A stretch of DNA of 5,555 bases. Source: Candidatus Uhrbacteria bacterium. Lineage in GTDB: Bacteria > Patescibacteriota > Patescibacteriia > JACQSD01. Position numbers and translations under genes: made by a program. Every line of letters begins with the position of its first letter. The stretch's first letter is position 1. Shown here piece after piece: positions 1 to 4,729 of the stretch. The stretch is from positions 1 to 5,555 of the forward strand of contig JACQSD010000024.1 in assembly GCA_016206165.1 (NCBI GenBank). Reading direction: 5' to 3'. The notes under the pieces were generated by a model. It saw nothing but the letters and a program-made list of their open reading frames with translations, was not told the DNA's origin and made no database searches.

Positions 1-551
1 ACATACATGAACATGCTCGATACTGCGAATCCCTCTTCGAACCAAAAGGCAACAGTACCAACAACAAAGTGCATGAGGAAAATAAGTGTAAACGCGACGA
101 TGAGCGCCGGAATAAGCATTCCAATGTGCAACCATGAACTTGGAAGAACAATAAACTTGCGTAGGACGATAAGTATGATGATAAGAAACGGGAGAGAAAT
201 CATGAGACGCATCATGCGCGATCCGATGTTATAAAAAAAGAGCTTGCCGATATATGAATACGGCCGCACCAAATCATTTGCAAGGAGTCCATCACGAATA
301 TCGAGAATGAGGTACCAAAAAGGATATGTAACCACGCCCTGCCAAATCAGACCAATGCCAATGAAGTAGGTAATGATGTCGGCGACAGAAAACCCCGCGA
401 TCGGCTTCCCACCAGCGCCAATGACCGCGATCCATAAAAAGGGCACAATCGCAACGCCGAGAATATCAATAATGATCCAGTAAATCATATTCCCTCTCCA
501 GGCAATTGAATCAAGGACACCAAGGCGAATGAGAACAAAATATTTACGCAT
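1..551 (-). CDS. ABC-2 type transporter permease, COG4587/PF06182-like (3' end cut by window edge)
   Basis: This is the N-terminal 183 codons of a membrane permease of an uncharacterised ABC-2 type exporter. The frame is open from the ATG at 551-549 to the window edge, so the C-terminus is missing. The protein begins MRKYFVLIRLGVLDSIAWRG, as is usual for this family, where a short amphipathic start precedes the first membrane segment. Hydrophobic segments lie at about residues 23-44, 57-80, 115-131 and 141-168. The stretch DIRDGLLANDLVRPYSYI (residues 84-101), a cytosolic loop with an R-D-G-x-L and R-P core, resembles the family's conserved 'I-G-x-L-xx-L-xx-P' loop. It starts 27 bp after the PAP2 stop and is probably in the same operon. 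An AGGAG lies 10 nt upstream, inside a palindromic repeat. A second ATG at codon 22 also follows a GGAG-like sequence, but starting there would remove the typical N-terminus. The partner permease and ATPase would lie to the left. The substrate is unknown. Confidence 0.8.
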   Translation of the reverse strand, partial: MRKYFVLIRLGVLDSIAWRGNMIYWIIIDILGVAIVPFLWIAVIGAGGKPIAGFSVADIITYFIGIGLIWQGVVTYPFWYLILDIRDGLLANDLVRPYSYIGKLFFYNIGSRMMRLMISLPFLIIILIVLRKFIVLPSSWLHIGMLIPALIVAFTLIFLMHFVVGTVAFWFEEGFAVSSMFMY

Positions 552-557
552 AGTATT

Positions 558-589
558 CCCTCTCCTCGGAGGAGAGGGTTAGGGTGAGG
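558..589. repeat. Palindromic dispersed-type repeat at the PAP2/permease junction
   Basis: Positions 558-578 form a near-perfect palindrome on the plus strand, CCCTCTCCT-CGG-AGGAGAGGG (9-bp stem, 3-nt loop). It is followed by TTAGGGTGAGG at 579-589. Read on the minus strand this is the CCTCACCCTAACCCTCTCC type of element, which I recall as a dispersed repeat in many bacterial genomes and as the source of spurious 'PHPNPLLRGEG' peptides. It overlaps the last codons and the stop of the PAP2 gene and ends 7 bp before the permease ATG. It could be an inserted REP-like element, a processing or pause hairpin between the cistrons, or both. There is no U-tract on the minus strand, so it is not a classical terminator. 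Confidence 0.7.
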
Positions 590-1112
590 TTCGATACAAC
601 AAACGATGGCTGATCCAAAGCCAAAGCGCGCCAAGGAGATAGCCGCCGAGGACATCACTCGGCCAGTGGACGCCGAGGTAGAGGCGGCTGAAACCGATGA
701 GAAGCACAATAAGCAGTAAGCAATAAGCAGTAAGCTTTGATGTTAAATTCCATGCTCTTTTTTTCATGATTATAAAGAGAGTACCATAGAGGGCAATGGC
801 GACCATGGCATGGCCGCTTGGAAATGCAGGAGTATCTTCAATGTCGAGCGCATATTGTAATGCGGGGCGATCACGAACAAAAAAAAGCTTGAGTGCCCCC
901 ATGAAGAGCGCGCTCCCAAGTACAGAGAGTAGAAAGAATGCGATGTGGCGCCATTGGCGATATACGCAGAAAATCATAATGATGGCAGCGCTTAAAAGAA
1001 TGACTCCAGAAATACCACCAAGCCATGTGAAAAAAAACATCATTGATGTGAGCATCGGCGTACGAAGATGAATAATCCAGTCAAGTGTCAGTGTATCAAA
1101 TGTCATATGCAT
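579..1112 (-). CDS. PAP2-family membrane phosphatase, probably polyprenyl-diphosphate or phosphatidate phosphatase
   Basis: This is a 177-aa integral membrane phosphatase of the PAP2 (type 2 phosphatidic acid phosphatase) superfamily. All three catalytic signature motifs are present: KLFFVRDRP (K75 to R82-P83, matching K-x6-R-P), PSGH (residues 98-101, with the catalytic histidine H101) and SRLYLGVHWPSD (residues 142-153, nucleophile H149 and D153). Several hydrophobic helices surround them. The frame is open up to 1217, but the extra N-terminal 35 residues would overlap the GT2 gene in another frame. The ATG at 1112 (MHMTFDTLTLDW) is preferred, with a second ATG at 1106. It starts 2 bp after the GT2 stop, so translational coupling is likely, and no Shine-Dalgarno sequence is visible. 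Beside glycosyltransferases and a flippase, its likely job is releasing phosphate from undecaprenyl pyrophosphate so that the lipid carrier can be reused. Phosphatidylglycerophosphate phosphatase is an alternative. Residues 126-135, within a membrane helix, are encoded by a heptamer repeat, and the last codons come from a palindromic repeat. Confidence 0.92.
   Translation of the reverse strand: MHMTFDTLTLDWIIHLRTPMLTSMMFFFTWLGGISGVILLSAAIIMIFCVYRQWRHIAFFLLSVLGSALFMGALKLFFVRDRPALQYALDIEDTPAFPSGHAMVAIALYGTLFIIMKKRAWNLTSKLTAYCLLLIVLLIGFSRLYLGVHWPSDVLGGYLLGALWLWISHRLLYRTSP
708..735. repeat. Heptamer tandem repeat (A[AG]TAAGC) x4 within the PAP2 gene
   Basis: Four adjacent 7-bp units occur on the plus strand: AATAAGC, AGTAAGC, AATAAGC, AGTAAGC. 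This can also be read as a 14-bp unit present twice. They encode residues 126-135 of the PAP2 protein (KLTAYCLLLI) in a hydrophobic helix just before the third catalytic motif. The same AGTAAGC unit recurs in the GT4 gene at 2920-2947. Confidence 0.85.
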
Positions 1113-1114
1113 TA

Positions 1115-1825
1115 TTATACCAGACGATGCTTCATCTTGACGATTATTTCTGCTGCGCGATATTTTTGTACAGTCGGCAGCCAGGGCATAAGACGATATG
1201 CGAATGCCGGAATCCACGCGCTATAGCCGATCCTTCTCGGCTCAACAGTGAAAAGTACCTCCGGAATCCAGATGCCTCCATGACCTTCTTCGAGTACGGT
1301 AAGAAAAAAATCCCAGTCCTGGAGTTTTATTAATGATTCGTCCCAGCCATTCTTCGGAATATGCGTACGGCGGATAAGCGAAGTAGAATGAATGTACGGC
1401 ATGCGTCGAAGTCGATTGGCATCAAACGGGAATAGTGTAAATGTCTTCCAACCAAATTTGAACGAACAATATGCGTACGACGCATCGGGATGCTCTCGGA
1501 GTGCCTGCATCATCCGCTTGAGCATATCCGGTCGCATCACCACATCTGCATCACAAAAAAGAATGTACTCCCCTTTTGCTGCCCGCAACCCAGTATTCCG
1601 CGCTGCCGGCGCACCGCGATTTTTTTCGAAACGTAAAAATTGGGAATTGGGAATTGGAAATTGGAAATTACGGACGGCTTCCGCCGTGCCGTCCGTTGAT
1701 CCATCATCAACAATAATTACCTCAAAATCCTGAAACGTTTGCGCGGCAATACTCGCAAGGCAACGCGGAAGTGCCTCACGGTGATTATAGGTGGGGATTA
1801 CGATGCTAATGACCGGTATTGACAT
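1115..1825 (-). CDS. Glycosyltransferase family 2 (GT-A fold)
   Basis: This is a 236-aa GT2 enzyme that would transfer a sugar from a nucleotide-sugar donor to a lipid-linked or surface glycan at the cytoplasmic face. The N-terminus ISIVIPTYNHREALPRCL is the classical GT-A opening. VDDGSTD (residues 39-45, D40/D41) contacts the nucleotide. ENRG-like KNRGAPAARNTG (residues 69-79) is followed by the DAD metal-binding motif at 92-94. LQDWDFFL (residues 168-175) is the acceptor-side 'ED-W-D' motif with the probable catalytic base. The C-terminus has no long hydrophobic helices, so the protein is soluble or peripheral. Residues 53-63 (NFQFPIPNSQF) are encoded by a heptamer repeat array, in the loop between DDGSTD and the next strand. 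The ATG at 1825 is the only start that keeps the normal N-terminus, and no Shine-Dalgarno sequence precedes it. It is the first gene of a minus-strand block with PAP2 and the ABC permease. The sugar and linkage cannot be read from the sequence. Confidence 0.92.
   Translation of the reverse strand: MSIPVISIVIPTYNHREALPRCLASIAAQTFQDFEVIIVDDGSTDGTAEAVRNFQFPIPNSQFLRFEKNRGAPAARNTGLRAAKGEYILFCDADVVMRPDMLKRMMQALREHPDASYAYCSFKFGWKTFTLFPFDANRLRRMPYIHSTSLIRRTHIPKNGWDESLIKLQDWDFFLTVLEEGHGGIWIPEVLFTVEPRRIGYSAWIPAFAYRLMPWLPTVQKYRAAEIIVKMKHRLV
1638..1669. repeat. Heptamer tandem repeat (AATTGG[GA]) x4.5 within the GT2 gene
   Basis: The plus strand reads AATTGGG, AATTGGG, AATTGGA, AATTGGA, then AATT. On the coding strand it encodes residues 53-63 of the GT2 protein, NFQFPIPNSQF. 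This peptide has the look of a translated repeat rather than conserved family sequence. It falls in a variable loop after the DDGSTD motif and keeps the frame open. Confidence 0.88.
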
Positions 1826-1831
1826 ATTGAT

Positions 1832-1860
1832 TTGACATTATCCATCGCGTCTGCTAGTAT
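1832..1860 (+). promoter_or_regulatory. Strong sigma-70-type promoter reading into the intergenic RNA candidate
   Basis: A consensus -35 box TTGACA (1832-1837) is followed after 17 bp by the -10 box TAGTAT (1855-1860). A TG at 1852-1853 forms an extended -10 element (TGcTAGTAT). The predicted transcription start is near 1867. It points away from the divergent GT2 gene, whose ATG lies 7 bp from the -35 box, and towards the structured region at 1867-2147. It is the best promoter-like sequence I found in the window. Confidence 0.72.
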
Positions 1861-1866
1861 GGATTT

Positions 1867-2147
1867 CAGCTGTTGGCGAAAGTGCGTCAAAGACGCGTGG
1901 AGTCCCGCGGGCTCCGTATTCGCCCCAGCGCAGGAGCTTTCCCTCGGGGTAAACGTGACCCCTACATCAAGCACCGATTTCAACCTACCAAACATCTGCC
2001 ACATCGGTATGGTTCAGACGTTGCTTGCGGGATTGACTCCATCTTCGTGGTCGCCCAAGTCCTGGAGGATCTCATGGCGCCCAGCAAATACGGCTAGTGT
2101 CCCTAGGTCGGGCCCCCAATGTACTTCGGTACTGGGGGCCCTTTTTT
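1867..2147 (+). ncRNA. Candidate structured non-coding RNA of unknown family (about 280 nt)
   Basis: A stand-alone plus-strand transcription unit is bounded by a promoter at 1832-1860 and an intrinsic terminator at 2110-2147. About 158 of 270 bases (1871-2140) are G or C. Helices can be read directly. A closing stem pairs GCTG (1869-1872) and GGCGAA (1875-1880) with TTCGCC (1919-1924) and CAGC (1926-1929). It encloses two hairpins, GCGTC/GACGC (1884-1896) and GGAG/CTCC (1899-1915), making a three-way junction. Next come GGGGT/ACCCC (1946-1962), ACCGAT/ATCGGT (1973-2008), TTGCT/AGCAA (2021-2025 with 2083-2087) and a small CTAG hairpin (2094-2106). I see no tmRNA 3' end or tag, no RNase P P4 core, no SRP tetraloop domain, no 6S-like single hairpin and no tRNA. 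A 74-codon ORF (TTG 1873 to TAG 2097) lies within it, but has no ribosome binding site, would have a leader of only about 6 nt, and gives a peptide I do not recognise. An RNA is therefore the preferred reading. Confidence 0.55.
2110..2147 (+). terminator. Intrinsic terminator with UUCG loop, closing the plus-strand RNA unit
   Basis: The arms GGGCCCCCA (2110-2118) and TGGGGGCCC (2133-2141) pair over 9 bp. Inside, after a 2-nt bulge, GTAC (2121-2124) and GTAC (2129-2132) flank a TTCG tetraloop (2125-2128). Six T residues follow at 2142-2147. The T tract is on the plus strand only. On the minus strand the hairpin is not followed by U residues, so GT4 transcription may not stop here. The T tract overlaps the GT4 stop codon at 2146-2148. 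Confidence 0.9.
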
Positions 2148-3216
2148 ATTCCTTCATCCTCAACACTTGTTGACCCCACTGGAATTCTTTTTTTACTCGC
2201 GCTCTTCCCTGCTCACCCATTTTATTTGCAAGCACTGAATCTGCCATAAGTTTTACGATCGCATCAGCGATCGCAGCCGGATCATTCTCCGGAACCAATA
2301 TCCCAGTCTCACCATCAACAACCGCCTCTGGCACACCCCCACTTCGGGAACCGATGACGGGCTTCCCAAATAGATTTGCTTCAAGATAGACAAGACCGAA
2401 TCCCTCCACATCTCCACCAATCTGCCGCGGGGTCATAATAAAGACATCACAACAATCATACCACGTGGCACGTTCGGCATCAGAAATAGAACCAACAAAC
2501 AAACACTTGACATTTGACATTTGACATTGAGTCTTGAGCGCTTCCCGCTCTGGACCGTCGCCGACGATCACGTACGCAAGATCGGGAAATTGCTCTTTTA
2601 TTTTTGCTACTGCTTCAATGACGAGATCAATCCCCTTTCGCCGTACAAGCCGAGCGACCGTAAGCAAGATTTTTTTACCATGCAGATGAAAACTGTCGCG
2701 TAATTCATTATTCATAATTCCTGATTCCTGATACGTGATTTGTGGGCACGGATGAACGACTCGAATCCTCTCTTCTCCTACTCCGAGCTTTTTCACTTCC
2801 CTCATGGTAAAGCGACTATTCACAACAACGCGATGTGCAGTGGCGAGTATGCGCTGTACTAACCACGTCTTCACACGAGAACGCTGCGGAACAAGAACAT
2901 CCATGCCGTGGCAGAAGATAGTAAGCGGTAAGCAGTAAGCAGTAAGTCGTAATTTCTTTAAGATCCATAGCGCGGTGCCGATGGGAAGAATCTGGCCGAC
3001 CCAGACTTCATCGGGCCGTTCACGACGGATCACACGCCTCGCATTCCAAAGCAATGGTAGCCAGTGCGGCCAAATCCAGCGTGAAAAAAACCGATGCGTG
3101 CGCGGCGTCATGACCGTCACTGATCCTTCTGGTAGCTCACCGACAAGCCCAGCATAGTACTCGGCAACACCCCCAACATCCGGCGGATATTCCATTGTAA
3201 TGAGGAGGCGTGTCAT
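2146..3216 (-). CDS. Glycosyltransferase family 4 (GT-B fold, PimB/mannosyltransferase-like)
   Basis: This is a 356-aa GT-B retaining glycosyltransferase. The N-terminal Rossmann domain has the acceptor loop YPPDVGGVAEYYAGL (G15-G16) and the HG motif (H103-G104). The C-terminal donor domain has VARLVRRKG (R189, K194), VGDGPE (residues 218-223) and the E-x7-E motif E271-GFGLVYL-E279, followed by KPVIGSRSGGVPE. The organisation matches GT4 enzymes that add mannose or similar sugars to lipid acceptors on the inner membrane face. The frame is open further upstream to 3579, but that part is an out-of-frame shadow of the flippase gene. The ATG at 3216 gives the family-typical N-terminus and overlaps the flippase stop as ATGA, so translation is probably coupled. 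Three heptamer repeat arrays lie inside the gene, encoding residues 90-99, 163-172 and 230-237. The C-terminus (QQVLRMKE) is slightly short of many relatives. The stop TAA sits in the T tract of the opposing terminator. Donor and acceptor are not identifiable. Confidence 0.93.
   Translation of the reverse strand: MTRLLITMEYPPDVGGVAEYYAGLVGELPEGSVTVMTPRTHRFFSRWIWPHWLPLLWNARRVIRRERPDEVWVGQILPIGTALWILKKLRLTAYCLPLTIFCHGMDVLVPQRSRVKTWLVQRILATAHRVVVNSRFTMREVKKLGVGEERIRVVHPCPQITYQESGIMNNELRDSFHLHGKKILLTVARLVRRKGIDLVIEAVAKIKEQFPDLAYVIVGDGPEREALKTQCQMSNVKCLFVGSISDAERATWYDCCDVFIMTPRQIGGDVEGFGLVYLEANLFGKPVIGSRSGGVPEAVVDGETGILVPENDPAAIADAIVKLMADSVLANKMGEQGRARVKKEFQWGQQVLRMKE
2507..2527. repeat. Heptamer tandem repeat (TTGACAT) x3 within the GT4 gene
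   Basis: Three identical 7-bp units TTGACAT occur at 2507-2513, 2514-2520 and 2521-2527, with a partial fourth (TTGA) from 2528 if a one-base shift is allowed. They encode GT4 residues 230-237 (QCQMSNVK), a surface loop between the helix after GDGPE and the next strand. At exactly 21 bp the array adds 7 codons without disturbing the frame. TTGACAT contains a -35-like hexamer, but I see no matching -10 box that would make it a promoter. Confidence 0.85.
2702..2743. repeat. Degenerate heptamer tandem repeat ([ATG]ATTC[AC]T) within the GT4 gene
   Basis: Units on the plus strand are AATTCAT, TATTCAT, AATTCCT and GATTCCT (2702-2729). Two more decayed units, GATACGT and GATTTGT, run to 2743. The clear part encodes GT4 residues 163-172 (QESGIMNNEL). 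This is the linker between the two Rossmann domains, where relatives vary in length. The gradual loss of identity along the array suggests an older array than TTGACAT. Confidence 0.7.
2920..2947. repeat. Heptamer tandem repeat ([AG]GTAAG[CT]) x4 within the GT4 gene
   Basis: Units are AGTAAGC, GGTAAGC, AGTAAGC and AGTAAGT. They encode GT4 residues 90-99 (RLTAYCLPLT), which replace the strand that normally leads into the HG motif at residues 103-104. The array shares its unit with the PAP2-gene array at 708-735, so two genes about 2.2 kb apart carry the same heptamer and the same peptide L-T-A-Y-C-L. Confidence 0.87.
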
Positions 3217-4655
3217 ATCGTGTTCTGTCGTCGCACAAGCGTAATAATGTCTTGAAGCCGTAATAGCCGGAGTGAGAATACACCAATCCCATACACAATC
3301 GCGCCTCCGGCGACAAGCACAGCGAGGTGCGCATAGGGTTTTAATGCAATAATGACCGTCGTCATCACACTCACAACAACGATTGCCTTTACGAGCATCA
3401 CTAACCATGCATGCCAGTCCACGTGCATGACGCGCGCAACAACGATGAAACCAGAAACAACGAGGAAGACTTGGCTCGCAAGCGCGGCATACGCAGCACC
3501 GACCATGGTGTACTTTGGAATGAGGAGCACATTGATCACAATATTCACCACCATCCCGAACCCCATCAATGCCGTCCATATCCCCTGCCGATGCGTTGCG
3601 TTCAAAAGCGAACCAATCGGATACGTGAGAAAAAGAAAAATCATCGCGAAGATGAGCACCTGGAGCGCGGGAATGGCATCGCGGTACGCATTTCCGTAAA
3701 ATGCAGGGATGATGACATCGGCAAGGCTAAAAATTCCGAAACTGATGGGAAGCACGATAAGGAGAAGAAGATGTGATGCGCGGGTAAACGTGGACGCGAG
3801 TCTCTCTGTCGATTGCGTAGCGAGTGCACTAAATGCTGGGTAGAGTGATGCAGCAAATGCCATGGGAAGAAATTGAAACGAGTACGCGAGCTTGTACGCG
3901 ACACTGTAGAGCCCAACATGTGCGCGATCAATGAGCGTTCCGAGGAGAACGGTGTCGGTATATGTGTACGCCTTCGCGAAAATGCCTGCGAGCGCAAATG
4001 GGATTGCCATACGAAATGTGAGGCGCACGAGCGCGGAATTCCATTGCGGCAATGGAATGATATGGAAGACGCGCACAAGAATTGTTGAGGCCCAGATTAC
4101 ATGGATGGCGCTCCCAAGAATGAGTGCACCAAATAGCCACGCGACCGGCCATTGGAGCCACATGATCACCCCACCGAAGAGGATTGTCGAAAATTGAGCA
4201 ACGACGACACCAATGGACTCAAACTCAAGGCGTTCAAAGCCGCGAATCGTGCTGTAGAGCGCGAGATGCCAACCGTCAATAACCATCACAATACCAGCAA
4301 AGACAACGAGCATACGTGCACGCGCATCATCGATTATCATGAACGACGTTCCAAGAAGAAGTGCATACGCAACAATAGACAGTAGCAATTTTGCACCAAG
4401 GACTGCGCGAAGGCGTTCGCTTCGCTGCTCTGGATCCTTTGCGGTTTCGCGGACAATGACGGGCGAGAGGCCAAGGTCAACAACGATCGAAAAAATTGTC
4501 GATAACGAGAGTGCAAAGACGTAGTCGCCGGTCTGTGCAACGCCATACGTGCGCGCAATGAAAACAAAATAGACAAACGAGAGCACCTTTTGTCCAATTG
4601 ATGCTCCGGTGATAAAGATTGTATTCCACGCGGTACGAACACCTGTTGTTGTCAT
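3213..4655 (-). CDS. Wzx-like oligosaccharide flippase (MOP/MVF superfamily)
   Basis: This is a 480-aa polytopic membrane protein of the polysaccharide biosynthesis (Wzx/RfbX) family. It would flip a polyprenyl-linked oligosaccharide from the cytoplasmic to the outer face of the membrane. Family features include the N-terminal stretch FIARTYGVAQTGDYVFALSL (residues 32-51), the DLGLSPVIVRE segment (60-70), TIRGFERLEFES (136-147), DTVLLGTLIDRAHVGLYSVA (234-253) and a second-half motif NVLLIPKYTMVGAAYAAL (375-392). About 12 to 14 hydrophobic segments are spread along the whole length, and 480 aa is a normal full length. The ATG at 4655 gives the expected start, and no Shine-Dalgarno sequence precedes it. 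Its TGA stop overlaps the GT4 start by 4 bp, so the two form an operon. Only 12 bp separate its start codon from the upstream terminator hairpin. A promoter candidate lies at 4701-4729, on the far side of that hairpin. The transported glycan is unknown, and no Wzy polymerase is visible here. Confidence 0.93.
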   Translation of the reverse strand: MTTTGVRTAWNTIFITGASIGQKVLSFVYFVFIARTYGVAQTGDYVFALSLSTIFSIVVDLGLSPVIVRETAKDPEQRSERLRAVLGAKLLLSIVAYALLLGTSFMIIDDARARMLVVFAGIVMVIDGWHLALYSTIRGFERLEFESIGVVVAQFSTILFGGVIMWLQWPVAWLFGALILGSAIHVIWASTILVRVFHIIPLPQWNSALVRLTFRMAIPFALAGIFAKAYTYTDTVLLGTLIDRAHVGLYSVAYKLAYSFQFLPMAFAASLYPAFSALATQSTERLASTFTRASHLLLLIVLPISFGIFSLADVIIPAFYGNAYRDAIPALQVLIFAMIFLFLTYPIGSLLNATHRQGIWTALMGFGMVVNIVINVLLIPKYTMVGAAYAALASQVFLVVSGFIVVARVMHVDWHAWLVMLVKAIVVVSVMTTVIIALKPYAHLAVLVAGGAIVYGIGVFSLRLLRLQDIITLVRRQNTI

Positions 4656-4667
4656 GAAATGAGTGTA

Positions 4668-4699
4668 TCAAAAAAGTGGCATGCCCGCCACTTTTTTGA
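4668..4699 (-). terminator. Bidirectional intrinsic terminator after the DUF5671 gene
   Basis: A perfect 13-bp stem TCAAAAAAGTGGC (4668-4680) / GCCACTTTTTTGA (4687-4699) has a 6-nt loop. On either strand the GC-rich upper stem is followed by a run of six T residues, so it could stop transcription from both sides. It begins 2 bp after the DUF5671 stop codon in the minus direction and ends 12 bp before the flippase ATG. If the flippase promoter at 4701-4729 is real, this hairpin would fall in the flippase mRNA leader. Confidence 0.85.
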
Positions 4700-4700
4700 A

Positions 4701-4729
4701 TTAATATGTCACGTTACCTCTTTTATCAA
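4701..4729 (-). promoter_or_regulatory. Possible promoter for the flippase-GT4 operon
   Basis: On the minus strand TTGATA (4729-4724) is followed after exactly 17 bp by TATTAA (4706-4701). This is close to the sigma-70 consensus. The -10 box overlaps the stop codon of the DUF5671 gene. The predicted start near 4694 would lie inside the terminator hairpin, which makes its use uncertain. It is the only promoter-like pair I found between the two genes. Confidence 0.35.

Noticed and set aside
485..709. Minus-strand 74-codon frame containing the peptide PHPNPLLRGEG
   Set aside because: It is a shadow of the PAP2 and permease genes. The peptide is the usual translation artefact of the palindromic repeat at 558-589.
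1113..1217. N-terminal extension of the PAP2 reading frame by 35 codons
   Set aside because: It overlaps the end of the GT2 gene in another frame and has no membrane or family character. The ATG at 1112 sits 2 bp after the GT2 stop.
1671..1695. Inverted repeat CGGACGGC / GCCGTCCG within GT2
   Set aside because: The 8-bp stem with a 9-nt loop encodes the normal DGTAEAVR segment of the GT2 domain and has no T tract. It is most simply coding sequence.
1837..1865. Minus-strand promoter for GT2 with -10 GATAAT (1842-1837)
   Set aside because: The matching -35 position reads AATCCA, far from consensus, and there is no TG extension. It cannot be told from chance.
1798..2004. Minus-strand 68-codon frame overlapping the GT2 start
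   Set aside because: The product resembles no family I know, overlaps the GT2 5' end in another frame, and the region is better explained by the plus-strand transcription unit.
1832..2173. Plus-strand 113-codon frame through the RNA unit and its terminator
   Set aside because: It would start at the -35 box, upstream of the predicted transcript start, and would read through the terminator, so it cannot be the product of this transcript.
3217..3579. N-terminal extension of the GT4 reading frame by 121 codons
   Set aside because: It lies wholly inside the flippase gene in another frame, is Cys- and Arg-rich without family similarity, and the ATG at 3216 gives the standard GT4 start with an ATGA overlap.
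3352..3776. Plus-strand frames of 115 and 121 codons antisense to the flippase
   Set aside because: They have low-complexity, basic composition with no recognisable motif, lie opposite a well-supported gene, and have no promoter or ribosome binding site.
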